NCBI RefSeq assembly: GCF_030733545.1
Contig: NZ_JASHIU010000008.1
Coordinates: 99,099-163,098 of the forward strand
Length of the DNA stretch: 64,000 nt
Direction of reading: 5' to 3'
Source of the DNA: Oceanicaulis sp. MMSF_3324
GTDB lineage: Bacteria; Pseudomonadota; Alphaproteobacteria; Caulobacterales; Maricaulaceae
The position numbers and the translations under genes are program-made. Positions 50,697-60,298 of this stretch are shown in pieces; position 1 is the first letter of the stretch; every line of letters begins with the position of its first letter. The notes beneath the pieces were generated by a model. It worked only from the letters and a program-made list of their open reading frames with translations. It had not been told where the DNA came from and did no database searches.

Positions 50697-53080
50697 TCAT
50701 CCCCCCAGATCTGTTCAAGGATCGGCCAGTTACGCCAGCCTTCCCCGGTTGCACGGCCATAGGGGCGCACGCCGGGCGCGTCAGGGTCTTCGCCGCGACG
50801 CAGGGCGGTCATGCGGTCAAAGACGGCGGAGGATTGCGAAGGCCGGGCGATATGCACGCGCCCCAGCTCGGTCAGCTCGTCCCAGCCCAGACGCACCGGA
50901 TCGCCCGCTGCATCACGCACGGGCAACAGAACCCCGTCACGCTCGGCCATCAGCGCCAGCCCGCTTTCATCGTCCTGGGTCACCCATTGGCCCTCGCGTA
51001 GAACGCCGGACGCGGTAATGCGCGCGCGTGACAAGACGGGCAGGGCGCCCCCTTCGGTGGCCAGAAGCCGGGCGCCATTGTCCGCGGTCAGGATCGACAG
51101 GGCCGCATCCGCGCCTTGCGCGATCACATCGCCGCGACGCTGCGGCCCGGAACCGCCGCGCGGACGCGACGCCCCGTCCAGCTCGCGCGTCATCGGCAAG
51201 TGAACCTGCGCGTTCGCCACGCTGACGGGCACACGATAGCCGTCATGATAGTCATAGCGCTGTGTGAACGCCTGGGCCGCATCGCGCGCCGCCGCGCCCC
51301 GGCGTGTGCCGGACACGCGCGCATCGAGCGCCAGCGCATAGGCGGCCTCCACAAGGGCGGCGCTGCGCGGGGCGGCGTCCACATTGGCGGCGAAGCTCTC
51401 CACCAGGGGCGAGAGTTCGCGCGCAACCGCGTTTTCCAGATTGCGTTTTTCGGACGCGCTGAGCCGGTCCTCATTGTCGTCCCGGCTGGTCAGCGCGCGC
51501 GCATACCGCGTCACCATGCCCGGCGTCTGGGGCAGGGCGGCGGCCAGCCGCACTTCGGACGGCAGGCCCGCCGCTTCCAGATCCGCCAGCACTTGCGGCG
51601 CATACGCGCCCCAGCCATTGGCCATGTCCAGCACATCGCGCAAGGCGCGCCCCGGATCGGTTTCGCCCTCATAGCGGGCCACGGCGGCGTCGGCTTCGGC
51701 CTGGGTCATCACCCGGCGTTGGGTGGGCGGCACGCCAAGCCGCTCCTGCTCGGACAGCCGGGTGCGCGCCAGCAGGATTTGCGCCTGGCCCGGATCTGTA
51801 ATCCCGCTCGCCTGCAAGGTCCGCGCGGCTTCGCTGCGCTCGGCTTCCCCGGTCATCGGATCAGACAGGATCTCGGCGGCGCGGGCGATCTCGCTGGCTC
51901 GGCGCACCGGTTCCGATCGCGCCACGGCGGCGGCCGGATCTTCGGCGCGTTGCTCCTGGGTTGCGCTCACCACGCGCGCGGCCTGTTCATACAGGGCGGC
52001 GGACTGGGCGAAATCGGCCGCGCCCGGCGTGGGGCGCAGGGTTTGCAGATGCGCGTTGATTTCCGCGCCCGTCATCTGGTCAATATCGCCAAGCGCGGCA
52101 TAGGTGGCGTGCGCCTGGTCAATCTCGCGACGGAACTGGGCGGCGCGCTGCGGGCTACGCCGCGCCAGAACGCCCAGAATGTCGTCCTCGTCAAAACCCT
52201 CCACGCCCCGGCCGGTCGCCGCGATCGAGGCCACATGGCTTTCCATGGCCGGCTGCGCATTGATCAGGGCGAACATATCCGCTTCGCTCTGGGCGCGGGC
52301 GGCCTCCCGGCGCGCGGCTTCCCGTGCGGAACGCGCCCGGTTCAACACCGGTCCCTTGCGATCGCCAAGCCGTGCATCCCACTCGCCGCTGTCCAGCTCG
52401 GCGAGCGCCTGCGCCGGGTCATCCTCGATCAGCGATGAGAAGCGCGCCACCGCCAGCCGTTCTTCAGCGTCCGCCTGTAGCTGACGGCGCAAATGCTCGG
52501 GCGCCGCTTCCACCAGCACGGGCACTTCCGCGCGCACCGTGTCATAGCTCTGCCAGTCGCTCAGCACGGCATTGGCGCGCGACACCACGCCATCGCGCAC
52601 CGCCCCGGCCTGGTAGGCGCTGCGGCGGCTGGTTTCCAGCTCCGTCGCGCTCAGCCCGAAATGCTCGCTCAGCCCTTCCGCCGCATAGCGCAGGGCCGTG
52701 CGGCGTTCGTCGGTCATGGTCGAGCCCAGGCGGGCGCTGATTGTCTCCTGCATGCGGGTCTGGAAGTGCTGGGCGAACCCGTCTTCCGCGCCCGTATAGC
52801 GCTCGGCCTCGGTGTTGAAGAGGGTGGTCAGTTCTTCACGCAGACCGCCGCTTTCCTGCGCCAGCCACAAGCGCGCTTCATTGCGGGCATGCTCGGCCTT
52901 TTCCGCGTCGATCTGGCGGCCAAGCGCATCACGTTGGGCCTCATTGCGCGCTTCACGCTGCATCAGCCCCCGGCCCAGCGTGGTTAGCCCCAGATCGCCA
53001 ATATCGGCCTGACGCGCGGCCGTCTGGATGAACCCAAGACCGCTGCGCCGGTTTGCGCCTGCATCAATACGCGCCGCCAT
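50693..53080 (-). CDS. Internal virion protein (position of T7 gp15)
   Basis: 795 residues, overwhelmingly helical, rich in Ala/Arg/Glu with no signal or membrane segment. It starts MAARIDAGANRRSGLGFIQT, and long coiled segments run through about 60-400 (EARNEAQRDALGRQIDAEKA). Size and position match the middle internal core protein of T7-like phages (gp15), which forms the trans-periplasmic ejection channel. Sequence alone does not prove homology. Confidence 0.75.
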   Translation of the reverse strand: MAARIDAGANRRSGLGFIQTAARQADIGDLGLTTLGRGLMQREARNEAQRDALGRQIDAEKAEHARNEARLWLAQESGGLREELTTLFNTEAERYTGAEDGFAQHFQTRMQETISARLGSTMTDERRTALRYAAEGLSEHFGLSATELETSRRSAYQAGAVRDGVVSRANAVLSDWQSYDTVRAEVPVLVEAAPEHLRRQLQADAEERLAVARFSSLIEDDPAQALAELDSGEWDARLGDRKGPVLNRARSAREAARREAARAQSEADMFALINAQPAMESHVASIAATGRGVEGFDEDDILGVLARRSPQRAAQFRREIDQAHATYAALGDIDQMTGAEINAHLQTLRPTPGAADFAQSAALYEQAARVVSATQEQRAEDPAAAVARSEPVRRASEIARAAEILSDPMTGEAERSEAARTLQASGITDPGQAQILLARTRLSEQERLGVPPTQRRVMTQAEADAAVARYEGETDPGRALRDVLDMANGWGAYAPQVLADLEAAGLPSEVRLAAALPQTPGMVTRYARALTSRDDNEDRLSASEKRNLENAVARELSPLVESFAANVDAAPRSAALVEAAYALALDARVSGTRRGAAARDAAQAFTQRYDYHDGYRVPVSVANAQVHLPMTRELDGASRPRGGSGPQRRGDVIAQGADAALSILTADNGARLLATEGGALPVLSRARITASGVLREGQWVTQDDESGLALMAERDGVLLPVRDAAGDPVRLGWDELTELGRVHIARPSQSSAVFDRMTALRRGEDPDAPGVRPYGRATGEGWRNWPILEQIWGDE

Positions 53081-53088
53081 GTCGCCTC

Positions 53089-53556
53089 CTATCCGCCTGC
53101 GCTGGCGGCTTTGCTCGCGCCTGCCTGGATCTTCATGCCTTCCGCGCCAGCGCCGCTTGACCCGCCGCCCGACAGGGCGGTTCCGGTTGCAGCCAGGAGC
53201 GAGGACACCAGCGTGATCGTGCCCTGGGCGCGGGTGCTGGCGGCCTGATTGTTGAGCGCATCCTGTCGGCGACGCCCTTCATATCGGGCGCGGCGGGCAT
53301 GGGCGTCGCCCTCAGCTTCCATGCGAGCCAGCACGTCGAGGGCGGAGCCCTCGATCGTTGCGCCAGACGCCCCGGCCGTCACGATGCCCCGGCCGATCGC
53401 GGCGCGGCTTTCGCGCGATCGCGCCCGCGCTTCGCTCTCCGCCACCCGGCGCGCCTCGCGGCCATCCGCTTCCAGGGCGGCGGCCTCGGCGCGTGAGCGA
53501 TAATAGCCGCCCACCCCGGTGACGATCGCGCCGCCCGCCATCAGCAAATTCGCCAT
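53089..53556 (-). CDS. Small internal virion protein (T7 gp14-like)
   Basis: 155 residues. Hydrophobic Gly-rich N-terminus (LLMAGGAIVTGVGGYYRSRA), a central helical stretch (EARRVAESEARARSRESRAA) with ASGATIEGSALDVLARMEAE, then a second hydrophobic patch (GTITLVSSLLAATGTALSGG). This pattern of small ejection proteins, with 'SG.....GS...vl', matches T7 gp14-like core proteins. Overlaps the preceding gene by TGATG. Confidence 0.8.
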   Translation of the reverse strand: MANLLMAGGAIVTGVGGYYRSRAEAAALEADGREARRVAESEARARSRESRAAIGRGIVTAGASGATIEGSALDVLARMEAEGDAHARRARYEGRRRQDALNNQAASTRAQGTITLVSSLLAATGTALSGGGSSGAGAEGMKIQAGASKAASAGG

Positions 53557-53996
53557 CAGACCGCCTCCTTCGTGATCGCATAAAGCGCAAAATCCTCGCC
53601 GGCCGCGCCGTAACGGCGCATCACGGCTTCGCGGTGCAGGCCCAGCTTGTCCAGAAACCGCGCGAACCGTCCCACCTCGGCATTGGCCACGCTCTCAATC
53701 CGATGGTGCGGGCTTTCGTCCAGCAGCTGGCGGCCTGCGCGCATGACCTTTCCCCAGCCGCTCGCGCCCACGCCCTCACTGGCCAACAGCCAGAAATAGC
53801 CGCGCCAGGGCGTGATCGGCTCGATGCCGCCGCAGATCCGCGCCTGCCCGTCTGACAGAAGGCTCAGCGCCGGCCCCTTGGGCCGCCGCGTCCGCCATTG
53901 GTCGCGCCAGCCCTCGATCAGCTCGCCGCGCTGATCGGGCTGAACCTCGATCGCCAGCACATCGCCGGGCGCATAGGGGCGCAACTCATACGCCAA
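53556..53996 (-). CDS. GNAT-like virion-associated protein (T7 gp13/DUF2833-like)
   Basis: About 146 residues from a TTG start (53996) behind GGCGGGGG; TTG 54002 is an alternative. The open frame extends to 54161 inside the tail tube B gene, but that part is out-of-frame overlap with unlikely amino-acid content. GNAT-style strands and pocket: YELRPYAPGDVLAIEVQPDQ, then WLLASEGVGASGWGKVMRAG, then IESVANAEVGRFARFLDKLG. The position matches T7 gp13. Enzymatic activity is doubtful. Confidence 0.75.
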   Translation of the reverse strand: MAYELRPYAPGDVLAIEVQPDQRGELIEGWRDQWRTRRPKGPALSLLSDGQARICGGIEPITPWRGYFWLLASEGVGASGWGKVMRAGRQLLDESPHHRIESVANAEVGRFARFLDKLGLHREAVMRRYGAAGEDFALYAITKEAV

Positions 53997-56520
53997 GGCC
54001 AACCCCCGCCGCGATATGATCCAGCGTGAAGGGCTCCGGCCCGTCGCCGCTGATTTCCAGCCGCACTTCATAGGCGCGGCCGCTCTCGATATTGATTGGG
54101 GTCTGGCCGTTCTTGGCGCGCGGCGCTTGGCCCAGCGGGTCCGCATCATCGCGGATTTCAAGCGGCAGGGCGTGATGGGACACGCCTTTGTCAGACCCGG
54201 TGATGACGCGCACGCGGCCGCCGCGCGTGTTCACATAGCCAATCGCCAGATCCTTGATCCGCTTGCGCGCCAGCTTGGTTTCGCCCCGGCTGGGAAAGTC
54301 CAGATACAGGGTGCGCGCCAACCAGTCATGAGACAAGCCGACCTCGATCCGGGCGGCGGGCTCGATCAGCGCGCTCACGTCCACAACGCCCGCTTCGGCG
54401 CTCAGATCATCAAGGCGCACGCCGTCCGCCCAGCCGGTCAGGGGCATGCCATTCAGATGGCTTGCACCGCCAACCTGCAAGGCGCATTCGGCCCAGTCGC
54501 TGATCGGGCTGGCGATCCAGCCGCTCAGATCCTGGGGCGGGGTGTGCGTGAAACGGCCGCTGGCGGTCGCGCCGCTGGCGTCATCAGCCAGCTTGAGCTT
54601 GATAATGCGCGCGCTCAGCTGGCCGTCCCGGTCAGTGTCCACAACCCGCAAATGCACGGTCCGCCCCGCCAGGGCGTCCAGGGTTATGCCCGCCGCGTTC
54701 AGCGTGCAACTGGCGTCCCGCTCTAGCGCGGTCACGCTCTCGATCGTCAGCGTGCGGCTGGCGTCGGTGTTCCATCCGTCATAGCTCACGGCTGCGTCCA
54801 GATGCAGACACGCATCCAGCAGGGCGCGTTCGGGCGACCAGTCCGGGTCCAGCACTTCGATGGTGCGCACCACAGCGCCCGCATCATCAGTGCGCGCGAC
54901 GCGCAACCAGAGCCGGTCCCGGCCGGACTGATCGGGCAGGACCGCAAGGCTCTCCACCTTGGGCGCGCGGTCCTCATAGCGTCCGCCCAGGGCCTGACGC
55001 GTCCAGCCATAGGCGCCATGGGTCGGGTCATAGGTGAAGCAGAACAGCTCGTCGTTTTCGTTGCGCATCCAGAGCCGGTGTTCGGGCTCGGCCTGCCAGA
55101 CGATTTGCTGGATGCGGCCGCGCCGGCCGATATGGCCCGCCCGCGCCAAAAGGTCTTCAAAGCCTTCATCCACCAGATCCAGCGACACCAGACCGCGCCC
55201 GGTGCGCGAGGGGTAAATCAGGCGGCCATGGGCGGTTTCAGGCAGAACGTCCGGGGCGCAGCCGGGCACGCGGCGCAGCTTGCGCGCCACGGCCGAGGCC
55301 GGGCTGATGGGCTCATCCAGGGTCGGGCCGACAAAGCGGAACACGCCCAGAGGCGTCCCGATCAGCATTTGCTCGTCCGCATGGACCCAGGCCGGAAACA
55401 GCACCTGGCCGTTGGCGATGGTGCGGCGCACCGCGTCATTGTCGTTGACCTCGCCCGATCCGGTGCCGGGGCGGAACACCGCTTGGGTCGGCGTGTATTC
55501 GCCTGTCGCTGACAGATGCACCGTGTCCGGTTCGGCGGCGGTCGAGAACAGCACAAAGCGTTCTTCAAAGATCCCGCCAATGCGCGGCCAGCCGCGCGCA
55601 TTCGAGAACGCGCCTTCAGCCCAGAATTTCAGAGCGACGCCTGCGGAGGGCGGGCGCTTGAGCACCGTGACGCCTGCACTCGTCGCAGAAGCCACGCTGG
55701 TGATTTCAACCAGCCCCGCGCCGTCATGCAGGTACTGCCACAACGCCCCCGCCTGACCGTCGCGCACAATGCCGTCCAGATGCACGGGCGGGCGGTTGCC
55801 GCATGTGGCGCTGCCCTGGGACTGATAGACATTCGGGCCATAGGAGCGCACCGAATTGGCGTCCACCGTTTCTTCCGGGGTCCAGACGGAATAATCCTCC
55901 ATCTGATCGCCTTCAAACAGGCGCACCAGCGCGCCCACATGGGCGGCGGTGAACAAGGGCTTTGAACTGGTCAGGGTGGCCGCGCCCTCATAGGCGCTCA
56001 CGCTCAGCGTATGCGTGTCATCCCCGTTCTGGGGTAGGTAAGGGCCTTGCTTGGCTTCAAACGGGTTCAATCGCCAGTCGGTCGTGTCATACCGGGCCAG
56101 TGACTGGGGCTGATCATCCCCCCGGCGATCGCTCATGAACAGCACGTCCGCCGATTGCCAGGTGTAGAGCGCCGTCAGGGCGGGCAGGTCCATGGCGTGC
56201 GCCAGCTCATAGGGCGCGCCCTCATGCTCGATCACGCTTTGATCGGCTGCATCAAAGAACCGGAACGCGCCCGCGCGCGCGTCAATCAGCACCATGTCGT
56301 CCTGCGAGCGGCGAAACGGCAGAAGCCGTCCCGGCGCATCATCCACGCAGCGCGCGACAAACCGGGTTCCCATGCGGCGGGTCAGCCCGCCTTCCTTGAG
56401 CGCCACCAGATTGAGGATGCGCGACATGCCCCATTGCCAGGCGTCCCAGTCAGACCGCCGATGCAGGCGCGGGTCATACTCGCCGCCATTGAACCGGGTT
56501 TGCTGAACGCCCGTATCCAT
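53986..56520 (-). CDS. Tail tubular protein B / tail nozzle (T7 gp12-like)
   Basis: 844 residues with the family's diagnostic start: TRFNGGEYDPRLHRRSDWDA, then LNLVALKEGGLTRRMGTRFV, DMVLIDARAGAFRFFD and LYTWQSADVLFMSDRRGD. Propeller-like body with WTRQALGGRYEDRAPKVESL near the middle. It forms the tip of the short tail. It follows the tubular A gene with a TGATG overlap. Confidence 0.9.
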   Translation of the reverse strand: MDTGVQQTRFNGGEYDPRLHRRSDWDAWQWGMSRILNLVALKEGGLTRRMGTRFVARCVDDAPGRLLPFRRSQDDMVLIDARAGAFRFFDAADQSVIEHEGAPYELAHAMDLPALTALYTWQSADVLFMSDRRGDDQPQSLARYDTTDWRLNPFEAKQGPYLPQNGDDTHTLSVSAYEGAATLTSSKPLFTAAHVGALVRLFEGDQMEDYSVWTPEETVDANSVRSYGPNVYQSQGSATCGNRPPVHLDGIVRDGQAGALWQYLHDGAGLVEITSVASATSAGVTVLKRPPSAGVALKFWAEGAFSNARGWPRIGGIFEERFVLFSTAAEPDTVHLSATGEYTPTQAVFRPGTGSGEVNDNDAVRRTIANGQVLFPAWVHADEQMLIGTPLGVFRFVGPTLDEPISPASAVARKLRRVPGCAPDVLPETAHGRLIYPSRTGRGLVSLDLVDEGFEDLLARAGHIGRRGRIQQIVWQAEPEHRLWMRNENDELFCFTYDPTHGAYGWTRQALGGRYEDRAPKVESLAVLPDQSGRDRLWLRVARTDDAGAVVRTIEVLDPDWSPERALLDACLHLDAAVSYDGWNTDASRTLTIESVTALERDASCTLNAAGITLDALAGRTVHLRVVDTDRDGQLSARIIKLKLADDASGATASGRFTHTPPQDLSGWIASPISDWAECALQVGGASHLNGMPLTGWADGVRLDDLSAEAGVVDVSALIEPAARIEVGLSHDWLARTLYLDFPSRGETKLARKRIKDLAIGYVNTRGGRVRVITGSDKGVSHHALPLEIRDDADPLGQAPRAKNGQTPINIESGRAYEVRLEISGDGPEPFTLDHIAAGVGLGV

Positions 56521-57146
56521 CAGCTGAACGCCTCGTTCAGCATCGGGCTTTCGTCCTCGCCGAAGGGCCGCGTCAGCGCCGCGCCGCCTTCAGCGCCGTC
56601 ATTGATCGCGGCCTGGCCGTAAAGCCGGCGCGCATCCTGGGCGATGCCTTGTCGGGTGGCGCCGCTAATGTCGGACGCTCGCGCGCTGACCAGCTGCGCC
56701 AGATGCGCGGCCAGCGCCAGCTTGAAGTCGGCGGGCATATGCGCTTCGTCCGGGCGCAGCACGTAACGCACGCGCACAGGCGCATCCGCGTTGACGCCCA
56801 GAAGCCCCGCTGCGCTGCCCGCTTCGCCCGCGCGCCGCGCCCAACGCAGTTCGGGGTCATCATTGACGGCAATGACCTTGATCAGACCTTCCGGCAGTTC
56901 GATCAGGGTTTTAAACTCGGCCTCACGATCCGTAGCCGGGCCGACATGGGCGGCGAATTGCTCGTATCGCATCGCCCAGCTCCACGCCCGGCGGCGTAGC
57001 AGATCATCAAGCGCGCTGCTGTAACGGCGAAAGGCCGCTGATTGCAGCGACCGCCCCAGAAGCTCGGCGCTGTCGGGCTCGCCGCGCACTTCAGGCTCGT
57101 CGAGATAATCCAGCGCACCGTTGATAATGTCGGTCCGGGTGTCCAT
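56520..57146 (-). CDS. Tail tubular protein A / adaptor (T7 gp11-like)
   Basis: 208 residues from ATG 57146, behind GGAGCGAGG. Pattern of gp11-like adaptors: DIINGALDYLDEPEVRGEPD, LLRRRAWSWAMRYEQFAA, IELPEGLIKVIAVNDDPELR, PADFKLALAAHLAQLVSARA. It joins portal to nozzle. The longer frame to 57191 lacks a ribosome site. Confidence 0.88.
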   Translation of the reverse strand: MDTRTDIINGALDYLDEPEVRGEPDSAELLGRSLQSAAFRRYSSALDDLLRRRAWSWAMRYEQFAAHVGPATDREAEFKTLIELPEGLIKVIAVNDDPELRWARRAGEAGSAAGLLGVNADAPVRVRYVLRPDEAHMPADFKLALAAHLAQLVSARASDISGATRQGIAQDARRLYGQAAINDGAEGGAALTRPFGEDESPMLNEAFS

Positions 57147-57251
57147 CGCGCGCCTCGCTCCGGGTTGGAAAACTGGCGTGACGGGGGCCAAGGTTGCGGC
57201 CGAATAGCCCCCGTCACGCGCCCGACGCGCCCACCACGCGCCGGGGAGGGG

Positions 57252-57749
57252 TTAGCGCCCTTGAAGCAGGGGCAGGTAGAACGCGATCGAGGCCGGGTCG
57301 GGCGCGGCGTCCGCGAAAGTCCCGGTCAGGGTAATCATGCTGCCGGGCGCCGGGGCTTCGCTCAGCCCGCACCATTTCCAGAGCGGTTGATCAAAGCCGG
57401 TCACGGTGTTCTTGATCCCGAAGGGGTTGGCGCTGCCAGCGGCGGAAATATCCAGGCCGTCCGCCAGGCCGTTCGGATCTGCGGCCAGGCCGATCGCGCC
57501 ATTGGCTTTCCAGCCAATATCCAGCGTGACGCCCGCACCGAACGCGCCGAACAGCACGGCGGCATGGATCGGGTTGAACACGGTGTCAGCCGGAAGCACG
57601 GCAATGTCCAGCACGTCATTCTGCGCCGGTTCAAGGACGGCCGGTTGCGTGCGAACTGCCCGCGCCTTGCCTTGCAGATAGCCTTCCGGGACAGGGCGGA
57701 ACGGAGTTTCGTCAAGCCCCTTGGTCAGATTGGTGTAGAGGGTCGCCAT
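57252..57749 (-). CDS. Hypothetical virion protein after the capsid gene
   Basis: 165 residues, beta-rich with hydrophobic Gly/Ala segments (IHAAVLFGAFGAGVTLDIGW; MITLTGTFADAAPDPASIAF). It lies between the capsid and tail adaptor genes, where podoviruses often encode a head decoration or head-tail joining protein. No family recognised. Good ribosome site (AAGGAG) 7 bp before the ATG. Confidence 0.75.
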   Translation of the reverse strand: MATLYTNLTKGLDETPFRPVPEGYLQGKARAVRTQPAVLEPAQNDVLDIAVLPADTVFNPIHAAVLFGAFGAGVTLDIGWKANGAIGLAADPNGLADGLDISAAGSANPFGIKNTVTGFDQPLWKWCGLSEAPAPGSMITLTGTFADAAPDPASIAFYLPLLQGR

Positions 57750-57816
57750 GATTGGCTCCTTGCTTGTAAGGGTAAACAGGGAAGATCAGGGCGGGGCCTG
57801 AACCCCGCCCCGCTTA

Positions 57817-58803
57817 TCAGGCGGCCTCGCGCTGGACCTCGATCAGCACAACACCGTCATCATACTCCCGCACGCAGGAGTCCTGGTTTTCGTAGTGGGC
57901 ATACCAGCGGAAACGCTTCTCGGAGCGCTCCCAGACTTTCGTGCTGACCAGCGGCCGTTCCTTGTAATGGATCACGGCCGGGTTCCAGGTCGGGATGAAC
58001 CAACGGTTCGCAGCGCCGCCCACCAGGAAGTCAGCCTTGAGCTGCTTTTCCGGCATGATGTGGAAGAAGTACGAGCCGAATTGCGCGGTTTCGCCATCCG
58101 CCACACGGGAGATCCCGTTGATCACATGGCGCTCGGCGGAGAACTCGGCCGAGGTGCGCAGGAACTCAATGTCTTCTTCGGTGCAGGCAATATGGATCGG
58201 GCCGGTGCGCTCCCGATCAGAACGGCCGTGGATGATCTTCATCTGGCGCAGCTTCGGCCAGCTCAGCCCCACAACCGCCGAGGCCGGCGCCGCGTCACCA
58301 TCCGCTGCGCCCTTGGTCAGCTTGTTGAAGTCGTGCGCGATCTTCTGGCTGTTCGGCAAGGCGGAATAGGCAATATCGCCTTCCTTGTCGTAATAGGCCG
58401 CCTTGCCAACCATGCCTTTGAGAATGGTCCGATCGCGGCGGCGCTCCATGCCCCAGCCCATGGCCATGACCGTCGGGTTGGCCGGATCAATCAGGGTTTC
58501 AGCCCGCTCGATACTGCCGACCTTCTTGGTGTCAGTATAGGTCTTGAACATGCCGACGCGGCGGTGCTTGTCGATCTGATCGCCGTCCGGCGTATCACCG
58601 AAATCATCGTAGATCTCGGTAGGATCAGACAGGCCAAAGCCTTCAAGCGTGTAGCGGTCGCCTTTTTCGGCGTAACCCATCTGGGCCTGAACAGCACCGA
58701 CAAGCCGGTTCTGTTTCTGCTGACCCACAAAGGTCACATTCTGACCAAAGGCGATGACTTTGTGCTGGGGAAGGCGGCCGCCTTCCGTGGGGGTATCGGC
58801 CAT
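57817..58803 (-). CDS. Major capsid protein
   Basis: 328 residues, the size of podovirus coat proteins of the Phage_capsid_2/N4-gp56-like group: VIAFGQNVTFVGQQKQNRLV, FGDTPDGDQIDKHRRVGMFK, ERAETLIDPANPTVMAMGWG, PIHIACTEEDIEFLRTSAEF. Placement after a scaffold gene, plus a strong GGGAG ribosome site, fits the most abundant virion protein. The assignment rests on order and general pattern. Confidence 0.83.
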   Translation of the reverse strand: MADTPTEGGRLPQHKVIAFGQNVTFVGQQKQNRLVGAVQAQMGYAEKGDRYTLEGFGLSDPTEIYDDFGDTPDGDQIDKHRRVGMFKTYTDTKKVGSIERAETLIDPANPTVMAMGWGMERRRDRTILKGMVGKAAYYDKEGDIAYSALPNSQKIAHDFNKLTKGAADGDAAPASAVVGLSWPKLRQMKIIHGRSDRERTGPIHIACTEEDIEFLRTSAEFSAERHVINGISRVADGETAQFGSYFFHIMPEKQLKADFLVGGAANRWFIPTWNPAVIHYKERPLVSTKVWERSEKRFRWYAHYENQDSCVREYDDGVVLIEVQREAA

Positions 58804-58986
58804 CTTGCGGCGCTCCCTTAGTGTTTCCGAATGAACAAGTGCTCAGACGGCTAAGGTCCCCGGCAGATACCGGACTTGCGCCTTGACGTTTTGCGGTCGC
58901 CCAACCGGCCTTCGCCAGCGGGCCGTGACCGGGTATCCGCCGACGAAAGCAAGGGTTTTAATCGCTGTCCTGATTTGGCGCGAGCG

Positions 58987-60000
58987 TCAAGCGCCGTGAG
59001 CGATTTTCATAAGCTCTGCGCGCTCTTTCACCAATTGCTGATGATCGGGGCGTTGACCGGTCCAGAAGCCATCCGTGCTTTCAATCTGCTGAATGCGCTT
59101 GCTGGCCGCGTCAGCTGACATGCGGTGCGGGCTGCTTGGGCTTGTCACCTGATCCAGCCCGCCTTCGGCGGTGGCTTCGGCGATCTTGCTCATGAAGGCG
59201 ATCATGCGCGGATCATCACCCAGCCCGGTTTCATTGAGCATTTTGACCATGGGGCCGTGCTGCTCGCCCTCGGCGGGCTTGTCGTCAAACTGGCGCAGCA
59301 CCTGGATGGCCCCGTTCACACGCCCGGCGTAATCATCACCCCATTCATCCTTGAGCGCTTTCAGCCCGGTTTCCACCTGCTGCTTGTAGGCGTCCTCGGC
59401 GCGCGCGCCCTCGTCCTTGGCCAGCTGGTTGTAGAAATTGAGCACGGCCGTGCGCGTTTCCGGCGTGGCGGCCGGGCCGCCTTGCTCGATCAGAAACGCA
59501 TCGAGCTTGGTCATGACTTCATCGGGCACCTGATTGGCCAGTCCGTCAGGCGGCGTGTACTCGCCGTATTTGCCATCTTCGGGCACGCCCAGCGCCTTGT
59601 CATAGGCCGCCCAGCCTTCGGGGTCATTCTCCCGGCTCTCGCGCGGACGGCGCACAAGCTCGGCCTTGTCCATGCCCGTGTACCGGTAGGCTGCCTGATA
59701 GCCGCCGATCAGTTCCTCAAGCGAGTGTTCCCCATGGCCGCGCGACCGGATGAAGTCCTGCTGCTCTTTGGGAAGCGACGCCAGAAGCGCCGCCATATTG
59801 GCCGTTTCAGTCTTCGCCTGGGTCGTCGAGTTCGTCGTATCCGTCTGGTCCTCCGAGCTGGACTGCTCCCCGCCGAGGATCGTTGTATCCTTCGTCGTCG
59901 AGGTCTGCGTATCGGAGGGGGGCGGGTTCTGCGTCCCGTTCTCCGTCTCCGTGTCCGGGGTCGGCGGCGTGTTCGGGGTTTCGGTGGTTTCGGTCGTCAT
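58987..60000 (-). CDS. Capsid scaffold/assembly protein
   Basis: 337 residues from ATG 60000 behind GAGGCG. A disordered Thr/Pro/Glu-rich N-terminus (first 65 residues, MTTETTETPNTPPTPDTETE) is followed by a helical domain with KEQQDFIRSRGHGEHSLEEL, YRYTGMDKAELVRRPRESRE and DAFLIEQGGPAATPETRTAV, then a basic C-terminus with a helix-loop-helix (VKERAELMKIAHGA), as in phage scaffolds. It overlaps the upstream gene by 194 bp in another frame. An alternative start, ATG 59796, would remove the overlap but has no good ribosome site. Confidence 0.82.
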   Translation of the reverse strand: MTTETTETPNTPPTPDTETENGTQNPPPSDTQTSTTKDTTILGGEQSSSEDQTDTTNSTTQAKTETANMAALLASLPKEQQDFIRSRGHGEHSLEELIGGYQAAYRYTGMDKAELVRRPRESRENDPEGWAAYDKALGVPEDGKYGEYTPPDGLANQVPDEVMTKLDAFLIEQGGPAATPETRTAVLNFYNQLAKDEGARAEDAYKQQVETGLKALKDEWGDDYAGRVNGAIQVLRQFDDKPAEGEQHGPMVKMLNETGLGDDPRMIAFMSKIAEATAEGGLDQVTSPSSPHRMSADAASKRIQQIESTDGFWTGQRPDHQQLVKERAELMKIAHGA

Positions 60001-60298
60001 CAAACGCCTCATTGAGATTGTCGGCCGCGACAGCTCGGCCGAGGGCGCCGACATCGCCCCCAGCGGCTTTGAACAGCTCAAGCACCGCCTCGCGGCGGCC
60101 CTGAGCGATGAAGGCGGCGCGTGCATCTACGGGCCGGGCTTCGGCTCCTGCAAACACGCCATTCATTTGAAACAATCCCGCCATGACACGGCGGCCGCGC
60201 GGCCCGCCGAACAGGGCGCGGGCATCCCTTGCGAACGCCGCGCGGGCCTGCCATTCACGCAAGCCTTCAAACAGACGGAAGATCGACGCCACGGCCAT
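59807..60298 (-). CDS. Hypothetical phage protein between portal and scaffold
   Basis: 163 residues. N-terminal about 95 residues look folded and helical (SIFRLFEGLREWQARAAFAR; VMAGLFQMNGVFAG). The C-terminal 65 residues are low-complexity and acidic (PGHGDGERDAEPAPLRYADL) and share their DNA with the start of the scaffold. Overlaps the portal stop by one base (TGATG). Function unknown. Confidence 0.68.
   Translation of the reverse strand: MAVASIFRLFEGLREWQARAAFARDARALFGGPRGRRVMAGLFQMNGVFAGAEARPVDARAAFIAQGRREAVLELFKAAGGDVGALGRAVAADNLNEAFDDDRNHRNPEHAADPGHGDGERDAEPAPLRYADLDDEGYNDPRRGAVQLGGPDGYDELDDPGED

Noticed and set aside
53997..54161. N-terminal extension of the GNAT-like virion protein
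   Set aside because: Would overlap tail tube B by 175 bp with Arg/Ser/Trp-rich non-protein-like content; a TTG start with GGCGGGGG fits better.
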